Source: an uncultured Coriobacteriaceae bacterium
GTDB lineage: Bacteria; Actinomycetota; Coriobacteriia; Coriobacteriales; QAMH01
Length of the DNA stretch: 7,241 bases
Assembly: GCA_902796975.1 (NCBI GenBank)
Contig: CADBRF010000088.1
Span: forward strand, 1-7,241
Direction of reading: 5' to 3'
Position numbers and translations under genes: made by a program. This document shows, piece after piece, positions 5,794 through 7,241 of the stretch. Positions within the stretch are counted from its first letter, which is position 1. Every line of letters starts with the position of its first letter. The notes under the pieces are model-generated. The model searched no databases. It saw only the letters and a program-made list of their open reading frames with translations, and was not told the DNA's origin.

Positions 5794-6318
5794 TCAGGCA
5801 AGGCCCGCTTTCCGAAGAATAAAATCCGCCACGCCTTCAAAGCCTGTCAGTCCGAAGACCGGCTTGCCCTCAGCGCGGACCTCCGCCGCGAGAGCTTCGG
5901 AATCGGTGATGGCGGCGATTCGCTCTTCAGGGGCAAGTTTGGGCGTATCGTGGCCGGCAGCCTCGCGGAAAAGCTCGATAGCCCCATCCGCTTCTTCACG
6001 GAAGCCCTCAGCAATGACCAGATCCACCTCGTCCGCAATGTGGGCAACAAGCTCTTCCCGGGTTGCCTCCTGTTCGACCGTGCGGAAAATCGCATATTGG
6101 GAGGATGCGGAAAGGACTACGGGGTTCGCCCCCGCATGAGCGTACTTCCACGAGTCCTTTCCCACAACATCCACCCCATCTGGCGCATGGCCGTGGTGCT
6201 TCACGACGCCAACCCGCACGCCGCGCGCGTTGAGAATGCGCACGACTTCCGTGAGAAAGGTCGTTTTACCGGAGTTCGACCATCCGACAACAGTAATGAC
6301 GGGGACTTGATGGGCCAC
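5794..6318 (-). CDS. mobB: Molybdopterin-guanine dinucleotide biosynthesis protein MobB
   Basis: MobB is a GTP-binding P-loop protein that assists MobA in attaching GMP to molybdopterin to form the MGD cofactor of DMSO-reductase-family enzymes. The 174-residue protein has the usual length. Motifs seen: Walker A GWSNSGKT (12-19), VVKHHGH (38-44), GKDSWKYAHAGA (53-64), the Walker B-like VDLVIAEGFRE (98-108), and TDSEAL near 138. These are diagnostic of MobB. The start is GTG (6318), supported by AGGAG 6 nt upstream. It lies 13 bp after the kinase gene, so the two are probably cotranscribed. A 142-bp gap separates it from moaA. MobA is not in the window. Confidence 0.94.
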   Translation of the reverse strand: MAHQVPVITVVGWSNSGKTTFLTEVVRILNARGVRVGVVKHHGHAPDGVDVVGKDSWKYAHAGANPVVLSASSQYAIFRTVEQEATREELVAHIADEVDLVIAEGFREEADGAIELFREAAGHDTPKLAPEERIAAITDSEALAAEVRAEGKPVFGLTGFEGVADFILRKAGLA

Positions 6319-6324
6319 GCGCCT

Positions 6325-6329
6325 CTCCT
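6325..6329 (-). promoter_or_regulatory. Shine-Dalgarno site supporting the GTG start of mobB
   Basis: AGGAG on the minus strand, 6 nt before the GTG at 6318 and inside the 13-bp gap after the kinase stop codon. It supports the non-ATG start. Confidence 0.7.
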
Positions 6330-6331
6330 AT

Positions 6332-7174
6332 CTACGCGTTGATGCGGTCAAGCAAGTATGGGAACTTCGCCTCGAAATCCACACCATACCAGTTATGGTC
6401 TTCGTGCGAGACGGTCTCCTTGATGCTCTCGACCGTGTAATCGGCGGCGATTGCGAGAGAATCCTGCAGGCTCTTGCCGCGCATGAGCGCCCCAACGGCA
6501 GTTGAGCTGAAAACATCTCCCGTCCCGTGGAAGCGAGCATCGATGAGCTCGTTGAAATAGCTGAAGTACTCCCCGGTCTCGCCATCGAGACCATAGACGC
6601 CGCACGTGCCCGGCTTGAGGCTCACGCCCGTGAGAACCGCCTTCTTCGCCCCGAGACCGACAAGCCCCTGGAGCAGGTCCTTGACGTAGGCTTCATCGTA
6701 GTTGCCATCGGCTTTGTATTCTTTGCCGAGCATGAAGGACGCCTCGGTGATGTTCGGATCGATGACATCCGCCTTGGAGCAGACAACTGCGCCCATCGCG
6801 CGGGCAAATTCCGGCGTGAACCCCTTGTAGAGCTGGCCGTTGTCTGCCATGGCGGGATCGACAAAGATGAGGTTGTCGTCTGTGCCATGGTCATCGAAGA
6901 ACTGGCTCACGAGTTCGAGCTGCTTGAAGCTCCCCAGGTAACCCGTGTAGATAGCATCGAACTTCACGCCGTTTTCTTTCCAGTTGGCAGAGATGGGCTC
7001 GATTTGGTCGGTCAGATCGTCAAAGGTAAAGCTGTCGAATGCCGTGTGAACGGATAGCACCGCTGTTGGGAGAATCCCACATTCGACACCCATGGCCGAG
7101 ATGATAGGCAGCGCCACGGTCAACGAGCACTTGCCTACGCAGGAAATATCTTGAATGCTTACAATGCGCTTCAT
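6332..7174 (-). CDS. pdxY: Pyridoxal/pyridoxamine kinase (PdxK/PdxY family)
   Basis: The enzyme phosphorylates the 5'-hydroxyl of B6 vitamers with ATP to make pyridoxal or pyridoxamine 5'-phosphate in the cytoplasm. The 280-residue protein has a ribokinase-like fold. IQDISCVGKCSLTVALPI (7-24) is the substrate-side N-terminal motif of the PdxY-like group. YTGYLGS (76-82), DPAMADNGQLYKGF (106-119), and ADVIDPNITEASFMLG (135-150; usual PN..E...L) follow. HGTGDVFSS (216-224) is the anion hole, with D220 as the expected catalytic base. The ATG at 7174 is preceded by GGAGG 5 nt upstream. mobB follows 13 bp downstream. The family call is strong; the choice between pdxK and pdxY, and vitamer preference, are less sure. 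Confidence 0.9.
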   Translation of the reverse strand: MKRIVSIQDISCVGKCSLTVALPIISAMGVECGILPTAVLSVHTAFDSFTFDDLTDQIEPISANWKENGVKFDAIYTGYLGSFKQLELVSQFFDDHGTDDNLIFVDPAMADNGQLYKGFTPEFARAMGAVVCSKADVIDPNITEASFMLGKEYKADGNYDEAYVKDLLQGLVGLGAKKAVLTGVSLKPGTCGVYGLDGETGEYFSYFNELIDARFHGTGDVFSSTAVGALMRGKSLQDSLAIAADYTVESIKETVSHEDHNWYGVDFEAKFPYLLDRINA

Positions 7175-7179
7175 ACAGA

Positions 7180-7184
7180 CCTCC
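7180..7184 (-). promoter_or_regulatory. Shine-Dalgarno site of the B6 kinase gene
   Basis: GGAGG on the minus strand, 5 nt before the ATG at 7174. It fixes the start. Confidence 0.75.
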
Positions 7185-7198
7185 GCTCTTTAATACGC

Positions 7199-7227
7199 AA
7201 AAGGGCACCTCGTTTGCGGAGGTGCCC
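7199..7227 (-). terminator. Rho-independent terminator-like hairpin just upstream of the B6 kinase gene
   Basis: A perfect 9-bp GC-rich stem is formed by GGGCACCTC (7203-7211) and GAGGTGCCC (7219-7227) with a 7-nt loop. In the minus direction it is followed by TTTT (7202-7199) and then the ribosome site of the kinase gene. It most likely ends the gene lying beyond 7241. Because only 24 bp separate the T-run from the ATG at 7174, a complete promoter for the kinase does not fit after it. An attenuator or partial readthrough is therefore possible. On the plus strand the hairpin is followed by ATCTTT, a weaker tail. Confidence 0.65.
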
Positions 7228-7241
7228 ATCTTTCCAATGGA

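Noticed and set aside
1..7241. Mobile element, CRISPR array or phage gene
   Set aside because: No transposase or integrase motifs, no regularly spaced repeats and no target duplications were seen. Gene order and composition look like ordinary chromosome.

Overview
The window looks like the chromosome of an anaerobic bacterium with moderately high GC (about 55-60% by eye). It carries a molybdenum cofactor (Moco) biosynthesis cluster next to genes for oxygen-sensitive 2-hydroxyacyl-CoA dehydratase/activase proteins. The Shine-Dalgarno sites are strong, a GTG start is used and the tRNA has an encoded CCA. Together with the PdxY-type kinase, these fit an anaerobic Gram-positive such as a Coriobacteriia/Eggerthellales actinobacterium, or less likely a GC-rich Firmicute. 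This assignment is an inference from gene content, not from a marker-gene comparison.

Every gene I can support reads on the minus strand. In transcription order, from high to low coordinate, they are: a terminator-like hairpin (7199-7227); a pyridoxal/pyridoxamine kinase (6332-7174); mobB (5794-6318); a 142-bp intergenic region holding a candidate promoter and a perfect 9-bp inverted repeat; moaA (4611-5651); moaC (4049-4603); moaB/mogA (3570-4046); a 2-hydroxyacyl-CoA dehydratase-family subunit (2280-3557); a fusion of a second dehydratase-type subunit with a BadF/HgdC-type ATPase activase (559-2283); a 137-bp gap; tRNA-Arg(UCU) (345-421); and the 5' part of murA (1-301), which runs off the window.

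From moaA to the fusion gene the spacing is 7, 2, 12 and -4 bp, so these five genes look like one operon. MoaA and MoaC convert GTP to cyclic pyranopterin monophosphate. The MoaB/MogA-like protein would adenylylate molybdopterin before molybdate insertion, and MobB supports guanine-dinucleotide cofactor formation. MoaD, MoaE, MoeA and MobA are not in the window.

The most unusual feature is the joining of this Moco operon to a compact two-protein, ATP-driven Fe-S reductase-like system. One polypeptide of the pair carries both a catalytic-type domain and its activase. No CoA-transferase or acyl-CoA dehydrogenase gene lies nearby, so a classical amino-acid fermentation role is not indicated. The substrate cannot be read from the sequence.
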